The notes: generated from the sequence alone by a model not told the origin. Numbered from the stretch's first letter, positions 1 to 8,423 are shown. The stretch is 64,000 nucleotides of DNA from Ferruginibacter sp. (GCA_014379905.1 JACMKX010000005.1:1-64000); one strand, 5' to 3'. Numbers and translations are program-made.

Positions 1-1152
1 TTAAACGTTGGTACTATCGGTCACGTGGATCATGGTAAAACAACACTAACAGCCGCTATAACCGATGTTTTGTCAAAAAGAGGTTTAGCGGAGAAAAAAA
101 ATTATGATGATATCGATGGTGCTCCTGAAGAAAAAGAAAGGGGTATCACAATTAATACTGCACACGTAGAGTATGCTACGGCTACCCGTCACTATGCACA
201 CGTTGACTGTCCGGGTCACGCCGATTATGTGAAGAACATGATCACTGGTGCGGCTCAAATGGATGGCGCTATCCTTGTGGTGGCTGCTACCGATGGTCCA
301 ATGCCACAAACCAAAGAACACATTTTGTTGGCCCGCCAGGTTGGTGTACCTCAGATCGTTGTTTTTATGAATAAAGTAGATCTGGTAGATGATCCGGAAT
401 TATTGGAACTGGTTGAAATGGAAATCCGTGAATTATTAACTTCTTACGGTTTCGATGGTGATAACACACCCATCATCCAGGGTTCTGCCACCGGCGCTTT
501 GTCTGGTGACGAAAAATGGATCCAAAAGATCAATGACCTGATGGACGCAGTTGATAGCTACATTCCTTTGCCTCCACGCCTGGTTGATCTTCCTTTCCTG
601 ATGAGTGTTGAGGATGTATTCTCTATCACTGGTCGTGGTACTGTTGCTACCGGTCGTATCGAAAGAGGCCGTATCAAAGTAGGTGAAGGTGTTGAGATCG
701 TAGGTTTAATGGAAAAACCATTGACTTCTACCTGTACAGGTGTTGAGATGTTTAAAAAATTACTGGACGAAGGGGAAGCTGGTGATAACGCAGGTCTTTT
801 ACTACGTGGTATTGAGAAAACTCAGATCCGTCGTGGTATGGTGCTTTGCAAACCAGGTTCTATCACTCCGCATACCGAATTTAAAGGTGAAGTTTACGTA
901 TTGAGCAAAGAAGAAGGCGGACGTCATACTCCATTCTTTAACAAATACCGTCCACAGTTTTACTTCCGTACTACGGATGTAACTGGTGAAGTTACTTTGA
1001 ATGCAGGTACGGAAATGGTTATGCCTGGTGATAACACCAACTTAACTGTTAAACTGATCCAGCCTATCGCAATGGAAAAAGGGTTGAAATTTGCGATTCG
1101 TGAAGGTGGTCGTACCGTAGGTGCAGGCCAGGTTACAGAGATTCTTAAATAA
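1..1152 (+). CDS. tuf: Elongation factor Tu (5' end cut by window edge)
   Basis: EF-Tu delivers aminoacyl-tRNA to the ribosome as a GTP complex in the cytoplasm. The frame is open from base 1 and 383 residues are visible; the family is about 395 long, so roughly the first 11 residues lie outside the window. An internal GTG at 25 is only valine of the P-loop and is not the start. The GTPase motifs are all present: GHVDHGKT at the very start, DCPGH near residue 69 and NKVD near residue 124, followed by the two beta-barrel domains. It sits upstream of tRNA-Trp, secE and nusG, the usual Bacteroidota order. The family call is certain; only the start is missing. Confidence 0.98.
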   Translation, partial: LNVGTIGHVDHGKTTLTAAITDVLSKRGLAEKKNYDDIDGAPEEKERGITINTAHVEYATATRHYAHVDCPGHADYVKNMITGAAQMDGAILVVAATDGPMPQTKEHILLARQVGVPQIVVFMNKVDLVDDPELLELVEMEIRELLTSYGFDGDNTPIIQGSATGALSGDEKWIQKINDLMDAVDSYIPLPPRLVDLPFLMSVEDVFSITGRGTVATGRIERGRIKVGEGVEIVGLMEKPLTSTCTGVEMFKKLLDEGEAGDNAGLLLRGIEKTQIRRGMVLCKPGSITPHTEFKGEVYVLSKEEGGRHTPFFNKYRPQFYFRTTDVTGEVTLNAGTEMVMPGDNTNLTVKLIQPIAMEKGLKFAIREGGRTVGAGQVTEILK

Positions 1153-1214
1153 GATAAAGCTTAGTTTTTAGCTATTAGATTTAAGCTGAAAGGCTTTAAG
1201 ATAACTAAAATAAC

Positions 1215-1222
1215 TATCTTTG
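1215..1222 (+). promoter_or_regulatory. Putative -7 box (TATCTTTG) for tRNA-Trp/secE/nusG
   Basis: This is an exact match to the Bacteroidota -7 consensus TAnnTTTG, in the tuf to tRNA-Trp spacer. No good TTTG -33 element lies at the usual 19-21 base spacing, so the call rests on the -7 box and the position alone. It would start a transcript about 50 bases before the tRNA. Confidence 0.4.
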
Positions 1223-1235
1223 AAATAATAAGTTA

Positions 1236-1266
1236 AAGAGCTATTGGCTAACCGCTAATAGCTCTT
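1236..1266 (+). repeat. Hairpin just upstream of tRNA-Trp
   Basis: A 10-base inverted repeat (AAGAGCTATT at 1236-1245, AATAGCTCTT at 1257-1266) lies between the -7 box and the tRNA. It has no T-run, so it is not a typical terminator. It would form in the 5' leader of the tRNA transcript. Confidence 0.5.
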
Positions 1267-1275
1267 AGCTTTCAA

Positions 1276-1347
1276 GCGGGCATGGTGCAACGGCTAGCAT
1301 ACGGGTCTCCAACACCCTTGATCTGGGTTCGAATCCTAGTGCCCGTG
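1276..1347 (+). tRNA. tRNA-Trp (anticodon CCA)
   Basis: The sequence folds into a full cloverleaf. The acceptor stem is GCGGGCA with TGCCCGT, the D-stem is GTGC with GCAT, and the T-arm is CTGGG-TTCGAAT-CCTAG. The anticodon loop CTCCAAC places CCA at 34-36, and the discriminator base is G, as expected for Trp. The place between tuf and secE is the usual one for tRNA-Trp in Bacteroidota. Two oddities are a G-T pair at 1-72 and a C-T mismatch closing the anticodon stem at 27-43. CCA is not encoded. Confidence 0.87.
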
Positions 1348-1359
1348 CTATTAAATGAG

Positions 1360-1440
1360 ATAATGTGATAATTCGATAATTTGCCAATGCAGAACATTGT
1401 ATTAATTATCACATTGGCAAATTGGCTAATTATCAAATTA
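1360..1440 (+). repeat. Imperfect inverted repeat directly in front of secE
   Basis: The region contains AATGTGATAATT (1362-1373) with its exact complement at 1404-1415, and TTTGCCAATG (1380-1389) with its complement at 1412-1421. The two pairings overlap, so alternative stems are possible. Related sequence made of the same short words occurs at 47188-47305 and 52316-52427, again ending right at a start codon. Confidence 0.65.
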
Positions 1441-1448
1441 ATGTATTT

Positions 1449-1643
1449 ATGAACAAGTTCACAACTTTTGTAAAAGAGTCCTACAAAGAATTGACGGAAA
1501 AAGTTAGCTGGCCTAAATGGGAGCAACTGCAACAATCTACTATGATCGTTTTGGGTGCAACACTGGTTATTACCGGTATTGTGGCTTTGATGGATTTTGT
1601 AGCCAACAATTCTATGAAGTTTATTTACTCTTTATTCTCTTAA
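1449..1643 (+). CDS. secE: Preprotein translocase subunit SecE
   Basis: SecE clamps the SecY channel in the inner membrane. The protein is 64 residues, the normal short bacterial form. It has an amphipathic N-terminal helix with the conserved KELTEKVSWPKW stretch and one C-terminal transmembrane segment (about residues 33-53). The frame extends upstream to a TTG at 1422, but that extension lies inside the inverted repeat, and the ATG at 1449 gives the standard length. nusG follows after 4 bases, so the two are one operon. Confidence 0.95.
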   Translation: MNKFTTFVKESYKELTEKVSWPKWEQLQQSTMIVLGATLVITGIVALMDFVANNSMKFIYSLFS

Positions 1644-1647
1644 TATC

Positions 1648-2247
1648 ATGACTGAAGAAACAACAACCGAAACAGCGAAAGTAGAGAAGGATACCAGGTG
1701 GTATGTACTTAGGGTAGTAAGTGGTAAAGAACGTAAGATAAAAGAGTACCTGGATAAGGATATTGTTAGAAATGGCTGGGATAAGATCATTCAGCAAATA
1801 TTTTTACCGGTAGAGAAAGTTTACAAAGTAGTGAATGGTAAAAAAGTAATGCGGGAAAGAAACTTTTACCCGGGTTACATTATGATGGAAGTGGCTGAAG
1901 GTAAATTAAGTGATGATATTATTCAGCACGTAAGCAATATCAGCAACGTGATGCACTTTTTAACAGATGGTAAAGGCTCCAAAGGAAATATTATTTCTCT
2001 CCGGAAAGCCGAAGTGAACAAAATGTTGGGTAAGGTAGATGAAATGAGCGATGCAGGTGGCGTTACCATGAGCGAACCATTCATTATCGGAGAAACTATC
2101 AAGATCATTGATGGACCGTTCAACGATTTCAACGGTGTTATTGAAGAAGTAAGTGACGAAAAAAAGAAACTGAAAGTGCAGGTAAAGATCTTCGGAAGAG
2201 CAACACCGGTAGAATTAAGCTACATGCAGGTAGAAAAAATTATATAA
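1648..2247 (+). CDS. nusG: Transcription termination/antitermination factor NusG
   Basis: NusG binds RNA polymerase and sets elongation and termination, linking it to Rho or the ribosome. The protein is 199 residues with an N-terminal NGN domain that starts around residue 15 (RWYVLRVVSGKE) and carries FYPGYIMME in its core, and a C-terminal KOW domain (about residues 145-199, with DGPFNDFNGVIEEV). It is immediately downstream of secE and is followed by an intrinsic terminator, so in this genome the secE-nusG unit ends before the ribosomal protein genes. Confidence 0.97.
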   Translation: MTEETTTETAKVEKDTRWYVLRVVSGKERKIKEYLDKDIVRNGWDKIIQQIFLPVEKVYKVVNGKKVMRERNFYPGYIMMEVAEGKLSDDIIQHVSNISNVMHFLTDGKGSKGNIISLRKAEVNKMLGKVDEMSDAGGVTMSEPFIIGETIKIIDGPFNDFNGVIEEVSDEKKKLKVQVKIFGRATPVELSYMQVEKII

Positions 2248-2267
2248 CTGTTCAACAAAATATTGCA

Positions 2268-2296
2268 AACCTCATCTTTAAGATGAGGTTTTTTTA
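2268..2296 (+). terminator. Intrinsic terminator after nusG
   Basis: AACCTCATCTT and AAGATGAGGTT form an almost loopless perfect stem (tip CTTTAAG) that runs into a stretch of Ts at 2289-2295. It lies 20 bases after the nusG stop. Confidence 0.85.
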
Positions 2297-2334
2297 TACG
2301 CTGTGTTGCCTCATAAATTCGATAAATTAGCAGC

Positions 2335-4179
2335 ATGTTTTTAAAAGCATGGTTTATTCTTCGTTACTGGATTGGCTGGGTCATTTTTTTTCAACTGGCC
2401 AGGCTGGCATTCTTATTCTCCAATTTTTCACTCACAAAAACAAGCGGGATAAATAATTTTTCCGGCTCCATGTTATATGGTTTAAAAATGGATATGTCAA
2501 TGGGTGTTTACAGCTGTTTCCTAATTTGCCTTTTTGTATTGCTGGCTGTATTCTTTAAACCATTCCGCTCTGCCAGGCTCTATAAAATTTATACAGCCAT
2601 TGTGCTGCTCCCTGTTTTGTTACTCATATTTGCAGATATAGGATTGTATAGGGAATGGGGATTCAGGATCGATGCTACTTTTTTAAAATACCTTTCCAAT
2701 CCAACAGAAGCCTGGGCTTCGGTTTCCCATTTGCCCCTGCTCTCCATTATTTTATTATTTGTTGTGGTATATAGCCTGCTGCTGTTCCTTTCAAATAAAT
2801 TCATCAACCGGAAAATAGCCTTACTGCAATCAACCGATAAAAAGTGGATCAATACTATTGCTGTAATGTTGTTAGCGGGTTTATTTATTATTCCACTGCG
2901 TGGAGGTTTCCAATTGGCACCGCTCAACCAGAGCTCTGTATATTTTTCTGATAATAATTTTGCCAACCATGCGGCCATTAATGCGCCCTGGAATTTTATG
3001 CATTCTGTTAGCCATAACACAGATGCCCGAACCAATCCGTTTATTTATGTAGATGCAAAAGAAGCACTCGCAATAAAAGACAGTCTTTTTAATGGTAAGC
3101 AACACAATGAAAATATTTTACAGCTGCCGGCGAATGCAAAACCCAATATTATTTTTATTGTATGGGAAAGTTTTACCGAAAAAGCCACGCACCTGCAAAG
3201 AGAAGGAGTTGAAATTACCCCCCGCTTCAATGAACTAAAAAAGGAAGGCATTTATTTTTCAAATATATATGCAACCGGCGACCGTACCGATAAAGGTATT
3301 GTGGGCATATTGAGCGGCTATCCGTCACAACCTGTTACTTCTGTTGTGAAAACACCGGTTAAGGCCGCAAGGTTGCCTATGATCAGCAAAGTATTGGCAG
3401 GGCAGGGATACAACACTTCCTTTTATTACGGCGGCGAACTCGAATTTGCCAACATGAAAGCATATTTACTGGGGGGCGGGTTTAAAAAATTTATTTCAAA
3501 AAATGATTTTGATCCCAGGGACCACAATTCAAAATGGGGCGCACATGATGGAGTAGTAATGAAAAAACTAACAGAGGAATTAAGCAAAGAAATGGTACCC
3601 TTTTTTTGTACCTGGCTTACACTCAGCAGCCACGAACCTTTTGAAGTGCCAGTTCCGGCTGCATTTAAAACCAGCGACGAAACTTCAATGTTCTTAAATT
3701 CCCTGCATTATACAGATGCGGTAGTATATGATTTTATTCAGCAATGTAAACAACAACCCTGGTGGAGCAACACATTGGTAGTGATCGCAGCAGATCACGG
3801 GCACAGGCAACCGGCAACAGGAAAAAAAATAGATGATTTTAAAATGCCCTTGCTATTACTTGGTGGAGCATTGCTTCAAAAAGGAATGGTAAATGAAAGA
3901 ATAGGTTCCCAGGTAGATATTGCCGCAACGGTATTATCACAACTCCATACCCCTTCCACCGCATTTGTGTGGAGCAGGAATTTACTGGACAGCAGCAGTT
4001 TGCCGTGGGCTTATTTTTGCTTTAATAACGGGTATGGATTTGTGCAAGCCGGTAACTATTTCATTTTTGATAATGTAGGAAAGAAACCCATTGAGCAGGC
4101 AGGTAATATGTCTGAAAATGATATAAGGAAAGGGAAAGCCATTCAGCAATTAAGTTTCCAGGATTATTTGGATAAATAA
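2335..4179 (+). CDS. LTA synthase family sulfatase-fold membrane enzyme
   Basis: This 614-residue protein has about five N-terminal transmembrane segments (residues 1-190) and a periplasmic alkaline phosphatase/sulfatase-fold domain (about 265-560). It belongs to the LtaS/MdoB-like group, which moves phosphoglycerol or phosphoethanolamine groups from lipids to glycans or lipids. The expected catalytic residues are visible: Glu in IVWES near 278, a nucleophile-type Thr in GDRTDKG near 318, and metal ligands in ADHGH near 487. Gram-negative bacteria make no LTA, so the acceptor here is unknown. It stands alone between two terminator- or promoter-bounded ribosomal blocks, where nusG and rplK are usually adjacent. 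Confidence 0.85.
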   Translation: MFLKAWFILRYWIGWVIFFQLARLAFLFSNFSLTKTSGINNFSGSMLYGLKMDMSMGVYSCFLICLFVLLAVFFKPFRSARLYKIYTAIVLLPVLLLIFADIGLYREWGFRIDATFLKYLSNPTEAWASVSHLPLLSIILLFVVVYSLLLFLSNKFINRKIALLQSTDKKWINTIAVMLLAGLFIIPLRGGFQLAPLNQSSVYFSDNNFANHAAINAPWNFMHSVSHNTDARTNPFIYVDAKEALAIKDSLFNGKQHNENILQLPANAKPNIIFIVWESFTEKATHLQREGVEITPRFNELKKEGIYFSNIYATGDRTDKGIVGILSGYPSQPVTSVVKTPVKAARLPMISKVLAGQGYNTSFYYGGELEFANMKAYLLGGGFKKFISKNDFDPRDHNSKWGAHDGVVMKKLTEELSKEMVPFFCTWLTLSSHEPFEVPVPAAFKTSDETSMFLNSLHYTDAVVYDFIQQCKQQPWWSNTLVVIAADHGHRQPATGKKIDDFKMPLLLLGGALLQKGMVNERIGSQVDIAATVLSQLHTPSTAFVWSRNLLDSSSLPWAYFCFNNGYGFVQAGNYFIFDNVGKKPIEQAGNMSENDIRKGKAIQQLSFQDYLDK

Positions 4180-4274
4180 ACCGAACGGGGGATGGAAGTA
4201 AAACAAAATTATTAAGTTATTGATTATCATAAATTTATGTACATTGCAGATGGCTTTAGAGTGTCAGTTGTTTT

Positions 4275-4362
4275 TGTGGCAATTTTATATGTGTTCAAAA
4301 AATTGCCACAGATTTGCCTCAATAATTCTTGTGGCAATTTATACGGGCGTTTAAAATTGCCA
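4275..4362 (+). repeat. Two tandem copies of a TGGCAATTT stem-loop
   Basis: Copy one pairs TGTGGCAATTTT (4275-4286) with AAAATTGCCACA (4299-4310). Copy two pairs TGGCAATTT (4332-4340) with AAATTGCCA (4354-4362). The words are shared between copies, so the unit seems duplicated. It lies about 50 bases upstream of the rplK promoter. Confidence 0.7.
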
Positions 4363-4409
4363 TAATTTTTCCAAAGCAATTGCTGCTGGTGAAATAATGG
4401 TCTTTTTTG

Positions 4410-4440
4410 TTTGCCCGTATTAAAAAAATCCTTACTTTTG
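4410..4440 (+). promoter_or_regulatory. Promoter of the rplK-rplA-rplJ-rplL operon
   Basis: TTTG at 4410-4413 and TACTTTTG at 4433-4440 are separated by 19 bases. This matches the Bacteroidota consensus TTTG-N19-21-TAnnTTTG exactly. Transcription would begin around 4446, leaving a leader of about 100 bases. Confidence 0.75.
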
Positions 4441-4547
4441 CCGCCCCAAATAGTTCTTACAGGAATATAGGTTTTGCTTAAAGGCAGAACAACTGGGAGT
4501 TTCGGAGCACAATGCCGAGAGACGTTATCACCAAAAACATTTAAAAA

Positions 4548-4994
4548 ATGGCAAAAGAAATCACCGGCTATGTGAAACTCCAATGTAAAGGAGGACAAGC
4601 CAACCCTGCACCGCCAATTGGTCCGGCACTGGGTTCAAAGGGTATCAACATCATGGAGTTCTGCAAACAATTCAATGCAAGAACACAGGATAAACCCGGG
4701 AAAGTATTACCAGTATTGATTACTGTGTATGCTGACAAATCATTCGAATTTATTATTAAAACGCCTCCTGCTCCGGTACAGTTAATGGAAGCTGCCAAAA
4801 TTCAAAAAGGTAGTAAAGAACCAAACCGTGCAAAAGTGGGTAAAGTAACGTGGGCCCAGGTAGAAGAGATCGCTAAAGATAAAATGGCTGATCTTAATGC
4901 CTTTACCCTGGATAGCGCCATGAGCATGGTTGCCGGTACTGCACGCAGTATGGGACTTACCGTTGAAGGAACTGCTCCATGGGAAAAAAACTAA
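4548..4994 (+). CDS. rplK: Large ribosomal subunit protein uL11
   Basis: L11 forms the GTPase-associated centre of the 50S subunit with the L10-L12 stalk. The protein has 148 residues with the N-terminal proline-rich region ([18 protein letters not shown], near 19-36) and the C-terminal 23S rRNA-binding domain. The ATG at 4548 gives the family start [12 protein letters not shown]. It is first in the rplKAJL operon and has its own promoter. Confidence 0.98.
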   Translation: MAKEITGYVKLQCKGGQANPAPPIGPALGSKGINIMEFCKQFNARTQDKPGKVLPVLITVYADKSFEFIIKTPPAPVQLMEAAKIQKGSKEPNRAKVGKVTWAQVEEIAKDKMADLNAFTLDSAMSMVAGTARSMGLTVEGTAPWEKN

Positions 4995-5021
4995 TCGTCA
5001 ACCTCAAAATATTTTTTTAAA

Positions 5022-5711
5022 ATGATTACTAAAAAAAGAAAAGTAGCCAATACTAAGGTTGACGCCAACAAAGCTTATACGCTTAAGGAAGCTTCAACAT
5101 TAGTTAAAGACATTAATACAACCAAATTCGACAGCTCTGTTGATATTCACGTTAAACTGGGCGTGGATCCTAAAAAAGCTGACCAGGCAATCCGTGGTAC
5201 AGTTTCCCTGCCGCATGGTACAGGTAAAACTAAAAAAGTACTGGTACTTTGTACACCTGATAAAGAAGCAGAAGCTAATGCAGCTGGTGCTGACTTTGTA
5301 GGGCTGGATGAATTCATTACAAAAATTGAAGGTGGTTGGACAGATATCGATGTTATTGTTGCCACTCCATCGGTGATGCCTAAATTAGGCAGGCTAGGTA
5401 AAGTATTAGGTCCACGTAACCTGATGCCAAATCCTAAAACCGGTACGGTTACCAATGATGTAGCTGGTGCGGTTAAAGATCTGAAAGGTGGTAAAATTGC
5501 ATTCAAAGTTGATAAAGTAGGTATCATTCACGCTTCTATCGGTCGTGTGAGTTTTGCACCCGAAAAGTTGGCTGAAAACTGCCAGGAATTAATCAATGCG
5601 CTGATTAAATTAAAACCATCCACCTCTAAAGGAACTTACCTTAAAGGAGTGAGCATGGCCAGCACAATGAGCCCGGGTATTATGATCGACACTAAATCTG
5701 TTCAAAACTAA
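5022..5711 (+). CDS. rplA: Large ribosomal subunit protein uL1
   Basis: L1 forms the mobile stalk near the E site and in many bacteria represses its own operon. The protein has 229 residues, normal length. The signature region includes [15 protein letters not shown] (about 164-178), and the second domain includes [15 protein letters not shown]. It lies 27 bases after rplK on the same transcript. Confidence 0.98.
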   Translation: MITKKRKVANTKVDANKAYTLKEASTLVKDINTTKFDSSVDIHVKLGVDPKKADQAIRGTVSLPHGTGKTKKVLVLCTPDKEAEANAAGADFVGLDEFITKIEGGWTDIDVIVATPSVMPKLGRLGKVLGPRNLMPNPKTGTVTNDVAGAVKDLKGGKIAFKVDKVGIIHASIGRVSFAPEKLAENCQELINALIKLKPSTSKGTYLKGVSMASTMSPGIMIDTKSVQN

Positions 5712-5750
5712 ATTCAATGTCATCCTGAGCTTGTCGAAGGACAATTGAAT
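5712..5750 (+). repeat. REP-like palindrome between rplA and rplJ
   Basis: ATTCAATGTC (5712-5721) pairs imperfectly with GACAATTGAAT (5740-5750). Inside it lies the word CATCCTGAGCTTGTCGAAGG, which resembles a REP-like repeat I know from many Bacteroidota genomes. It starts one base after the rplA stop and ends 18 bases before the rplJ ATG. Confidence 0.7.
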
Positions 5751-5768
5751 TTTCTAAAAATATTTGTT

Positions 5769-6416
5769 ATGACTAAACAAGAGAAAAACGACGTAATTGA
5801 GTTGCTGAAAGGCAAATTTGCTCAATACAACAATTTCTATATCACCGATACAGAAAGCCTTTCTGTAGCACAGGTGACTAACCTGCGCAGGCATTGCTTT
5901 GATAAGCAGGTAGAAATGAAAGTGGCTAAAAACACTTTGATCAAAAAAGCATTGGAAAGCATTGATTCAGAAAAATATTCCGGCGTTTTTGATTCATTAC
6001 AAAAAGTAACAGCTTTAATGTTCAGCGAAAATCCGAAAGATCCGGCTGTTATTTTGAGCGGCTTCCGTAAATCAAACAACAACGAAAGACCTGTATTAAA
6101 AGCAGCTTTTATTAACGGCGATGTATTTGTAGGCGACAATCAACTGAAAGCGCTTACGCAGATCAAAACTAAAAATGAATTGATCGGTGAAATCATCGGC
6201 CTGTTACAATCACCTATCCAACGTGTTATTGGTGCATTGCAAAACAGGGAAAATGCGAAAGCTGCTTCTGTTGCAGCCGAACCAACTGCTGTTGCTGAAG
6301 AAGCTGCACCAGTGGCTGAAGCACCGGCAGCAGAAACGCCTGCAACAGAAGCACCGGCTACACCGGAAGCTCCTTCAGCAGAAACTACTACTGACGAAGC
6401 TCCAAAAGCAGAATAA
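5769..6416 (+). CDS. rplJ: Large ribosomal subunit protein uL10 with long acidic tail
   Basis: L10 anchors the L7/L12 dimers to the ribosome. The frame reaches back to a TTG at 5745, but that lies in the repeat element; the ATG at 5769 (MTKQEKNDVIELLKGKF) fits the family. This gives 215 residues: an L10 domain of about 165, then roughly 45 residues made almost only of Ala, Pro, Glu and Thr. The family is usually near 170 residues, so the tail is an extension. It lies between rplA and rplL in the operon. Confidence 0.95.
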   Translation: MTKQEKNDVIELLKGKFAQYNNFYITDTESLSVAQVTNLRRHCFDKQVEMKVAKNTLIKKALESIDSEKYSGVFDSLQKVTALMFSENPKDPAVILSGFRKSNNNERPVLKAAFINGDVFVGDNQLKALTQIKTKNELIGEIIGLLQSPIQRVIGALQNRENAKAASVAAEPTAVAEEAAPVAEAPAAETPATEAPATPEAPSAETTTDEAPKAE

Positions 6417-6518
6417 TTTTAAACCATGCCCTGGTTGATGGGCAACAACATAATAATTTTTTTAAAACATCCTCCGGATCCGCAAAGCGGGAATGAAGGG
6501 GGAAAAAATTAAACTAAA

Positions 6519-6890
6519 ATGGCAGACGTAAAAGCACTCGCAGAAAACCTTGTAGGTTTAACAGTAAAAGAAGTTCAGGAATTAGCTGAATTCTTAAAAT
6601 CAGAATACGGAATTGAACCAGCTGCAGCAGCAGTTGTAGTTAGCGGCGGTGGCGATGGCCCGGCAGCAGTGGAAGAGAAAACATCTTTCAATGTTATCTT
6701 AAAAGCAGCAGGCGCTAACAAATTAGCGATCGTAAAAATCGTTAAAGACTTAACTGGTTTAGGTTTGAAAGAAGCTAAAGACTTAGTTGATGGCGCTCCA
6801 AAACCAATTAAAGAAGGTGTTGATAAAGCAACAGCTGAAGATCTTAAAACTAAATTAACGGAGGCAGGTGCTGAAGTTGAAATAGCTTAA
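6519..6890 (+). CDS. rplL: Large ribosomal subunit protein bL12 (L7/L12)
   Basis: L7/L12 is the multicopy stalk protein that recruits translation GTPases. The protein has 123 residues: an N-terminal dimerisation helix region, an Ala/Gly-rich hinge (about 37-53), and a C-terminal domain with [20 protein letters not shown]. It is the last gene of the operon and is followed by a terminator, so rpoB is not co-transcribed from here. Confidence 0.98.
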   Translation: MADVKALAENLVGLTVKEVQELAEFLKSEYGIEPAAAAVVVSGGGDGPAAVEEKTSFNVILKAAGANKLAIVKIVKDLTGLGLKEAKDLVDGAPKPIKEGVDKATAEDLKTKLTEAGAEVEIA

Positions 6891-6917
6891 TTTTCTTAAC
6901 AGATATAGTTTAAAAAG

Positions 6918-6941
6918 TCCCCGGTTTACCGGGGATTTTTT
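6918..6941 (+). terminator. Intrinsic terminator after rplL
   Basis: TCCCCGG and CCGGGGA form a 7-base-pair GC-rich stem with a TTTA loop, followed by six Ts. It closes the rplKAJL operon 27 bases after the rplL stop. Confidence 0.92.
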
Positions 6942-7047
6942 ATTTTCCGATGGCAGATTTATTTCTACATTTTTTTATAATCCAGTCTTTTAAACAGGTA
7001 TTGAGTTACTTGGAATAATAATTGAATAATGTTTTCAAACTTAGTGT

Positions 7048-7890
7048 ATGAAAACCATTTACCTGTTTCCAGTTCTTCTGTTGATATCTTTTATATCCTT
7101 TGGCCAGCAACTGGATAGTACCATAGCGGCTGAACAGTCAACAATAAAAAACAGGAAAGTTTACAAAATGAAATATGGCATTGATATTCCAATTGCTGTG
7201 GCCGGTACTGCGTGGACATTGTACAGTTTTACAAAAATTTACGGGGGCGATAAAACACCGGAAGCAGAAATAGTTGCGTTAAACCCGGATGATCTAAATT
7301 CCATCGACCGGTCAACAGCCAATAACAATTCTGAAAAAGCAAAAGCCGCCAGCGATAAGTTTTTTTATTGCTCTATGTCTGCACCTTTATTTTTATTGTT
7401 TGATAAAAAAATAAGAAAAGATGCCGGCAAAGTGGGCCTGCTTTATTTGGAAGCAATGGCCATCACGGGCACTATTTACACTTCTTCCTCCATGATTGCA
7501 CGCAGGTTCAGGCCATACACTTATAATGCTAATGTAGAAATGGCTCGCAGGAGAGGCGGTGGAGGAAGAAATTCTTTCCCGGCCGGGCATCCTGCGGTAG
7601 TAGCAACCTCTATTTTCTTTATGGCTAAAGTTTATTCCGATTACCACCCCGAAATGAAAAACAAATGGATACTGTACACCGTAGCAGGAGGCGCATCATT
7701 GGCTACCGGATTATTAAGGATACAAGCCGGGCAACATTTTCCTACCGATGTAATGGTAGGTATACCGGTTGGGATACTCTCCGGTATTTTGGTACCACAT
7801 TTCCATAAAAACCGGGAAAACAGGAACCTTACTATTCTTCCTTATACATTAGGAGAATCAAATGGTTTAACAGCCATGATAAAATTGTAA
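7048..7890 (+). CDS. PAP2-family phosphatase, exported
   Basis: This 280-residue protein begins with a signal-like hydrophobic stretch (MKTIYLFPVLLLISFISFG). Its second half matches type 2 phosphatidic acid phosphatases: ARRFRPY (phosphatase motif 1 region, near 151), SFPAGH (motif 2, near 176) and R-x5-H-x3-D in RIQAGQHFPTD (motif 3, near 224-234). Such enzymes remove phosphate from membrane lipids or undecaprenyl pyrophosphate. The exact substrate cannot be told from sequence. It is the first gene of the block that separates rplL from rpoB, and dps follows after 33 bases. Confidence 0.85.
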   Translation: MKTIYLFPVLLLISFISFGQQLDSTIAAEQSTIKNRKVYKMKYGIDIPIAVAGTAWTLYSFTKIYGGDKTPEAEIVALNPDDLNSIDRSTANNNSEKAKAASDKFFYCSMSAPLFLLFDKKIRKDAGKVGLLYLEAMAITGTIYTSSSMIARRFRPYTYNANVEMARRRGGGGRNSFPAGHPAVVATSIFFMAKVYSDYHPEMKNKWILYTVAGGASLATGLLRIQAGQHFPTDVMVGIPVGILSGILVPHFHKNRENRNLTILPYTLGESNGLTAMIKL

Positions 7891-7923
7891 ATTAGCTGAT
7901 TGATAATTTTTAATACCAACATC

Positions 7924-8397
7924 ATGAAAGTTAATATCGGTATCACCGACGCGAATCTGAAAAAGATATGTTCGCAGCTCAACAACATTTTAGCAGATGC
8001 AAATATCTTTTACATTAAACTCCGAAAATTTCATTGGAACATTACAGGCCCCGACTTTGTTGAATACCACGAATTGTTTGAAGAGCAATACGAAGCGGTT
8101 GCAGAAACCATTGATGAAATTGCTGAACGCATCAGCCAGTTAGGTGGGGTAGCTATTGGAACAACAATGGAATTTGCCAAACTATCACAATTAAAAGAAT
8201 CAGCTGGTAAAGTACCGGGAGAAATTCAAATGCTGAAAGAATTGTTGGGCGATCATGAAACAATGATCAGGTCGTTGCGGGAAGCCATTGATAAATGTGA
8301 CGAAAACTACAAGGATGTGGGCACTGCAGATTTTTTAACGGATGTGATAAGGGCTCATGAAAAACAAGCCTGGAAATTACGCCAGTACATTAAATAA
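7924..8397 (+). CDS. dps: Dps-family ferritin-like DNA-protection protein
   Basis: Dps dodecamers oxidise and store iron with peroxide and protect DNA in starved or stressed cells. With the ATG at 7924 the protein has 157 residues; a TTG at 7900 in the same frame gives an unlikely longer start. Ferroxidase ligands match the family spacing: His37, His49, Glu53 in place of the usual Asp, Asp64 and Glu68. The signature begins at KFHWNITGP. A degraded second copy of the 3' half lies at 15440-15637 in the same orientation. A strong terminator follows. Confidence 0.93.
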   Translation: MKVNIGITDANLKKICSQLNNILADANIFYIKLRKFHWNITGPDFVEYHELFEEQYEAVAETIDEIAERISQLGGVAIGTTMEFAKLSQLKESAGKVPGEIQMLKELLGDHETMIRSLREAIDKCDENYKDVGTADFLTDVIRAHEKQAWKLRQYIK

Positions 8398-8423
8398 ATT
8401 TTACCACGGAAGCAGCGATAATA

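Larger units (their letters stand above)
4180..4547. other. Gene-free leader region before rplK
   Basis: This 368-base spacer holds no credible ORF. It contains two tandem stem-loops (4275-4362), a Bacteroidota promoter (4410-4440) and about 100 bases of untranslated leader. Within the leader, 4497-4528 can pair (GTTTCGG with CCGAGAGAC, with a bulge). This could be an autoregulatory site for protein L1, but that is only inferred from position. Confidence 0.6.

Noticed and set aside
4227..4598. 123-residue minus-strand ORF before rplK
   Set aside because: It overlaps the rplK promoter, leader and start on the opposite strand and has no recognisable protein features.
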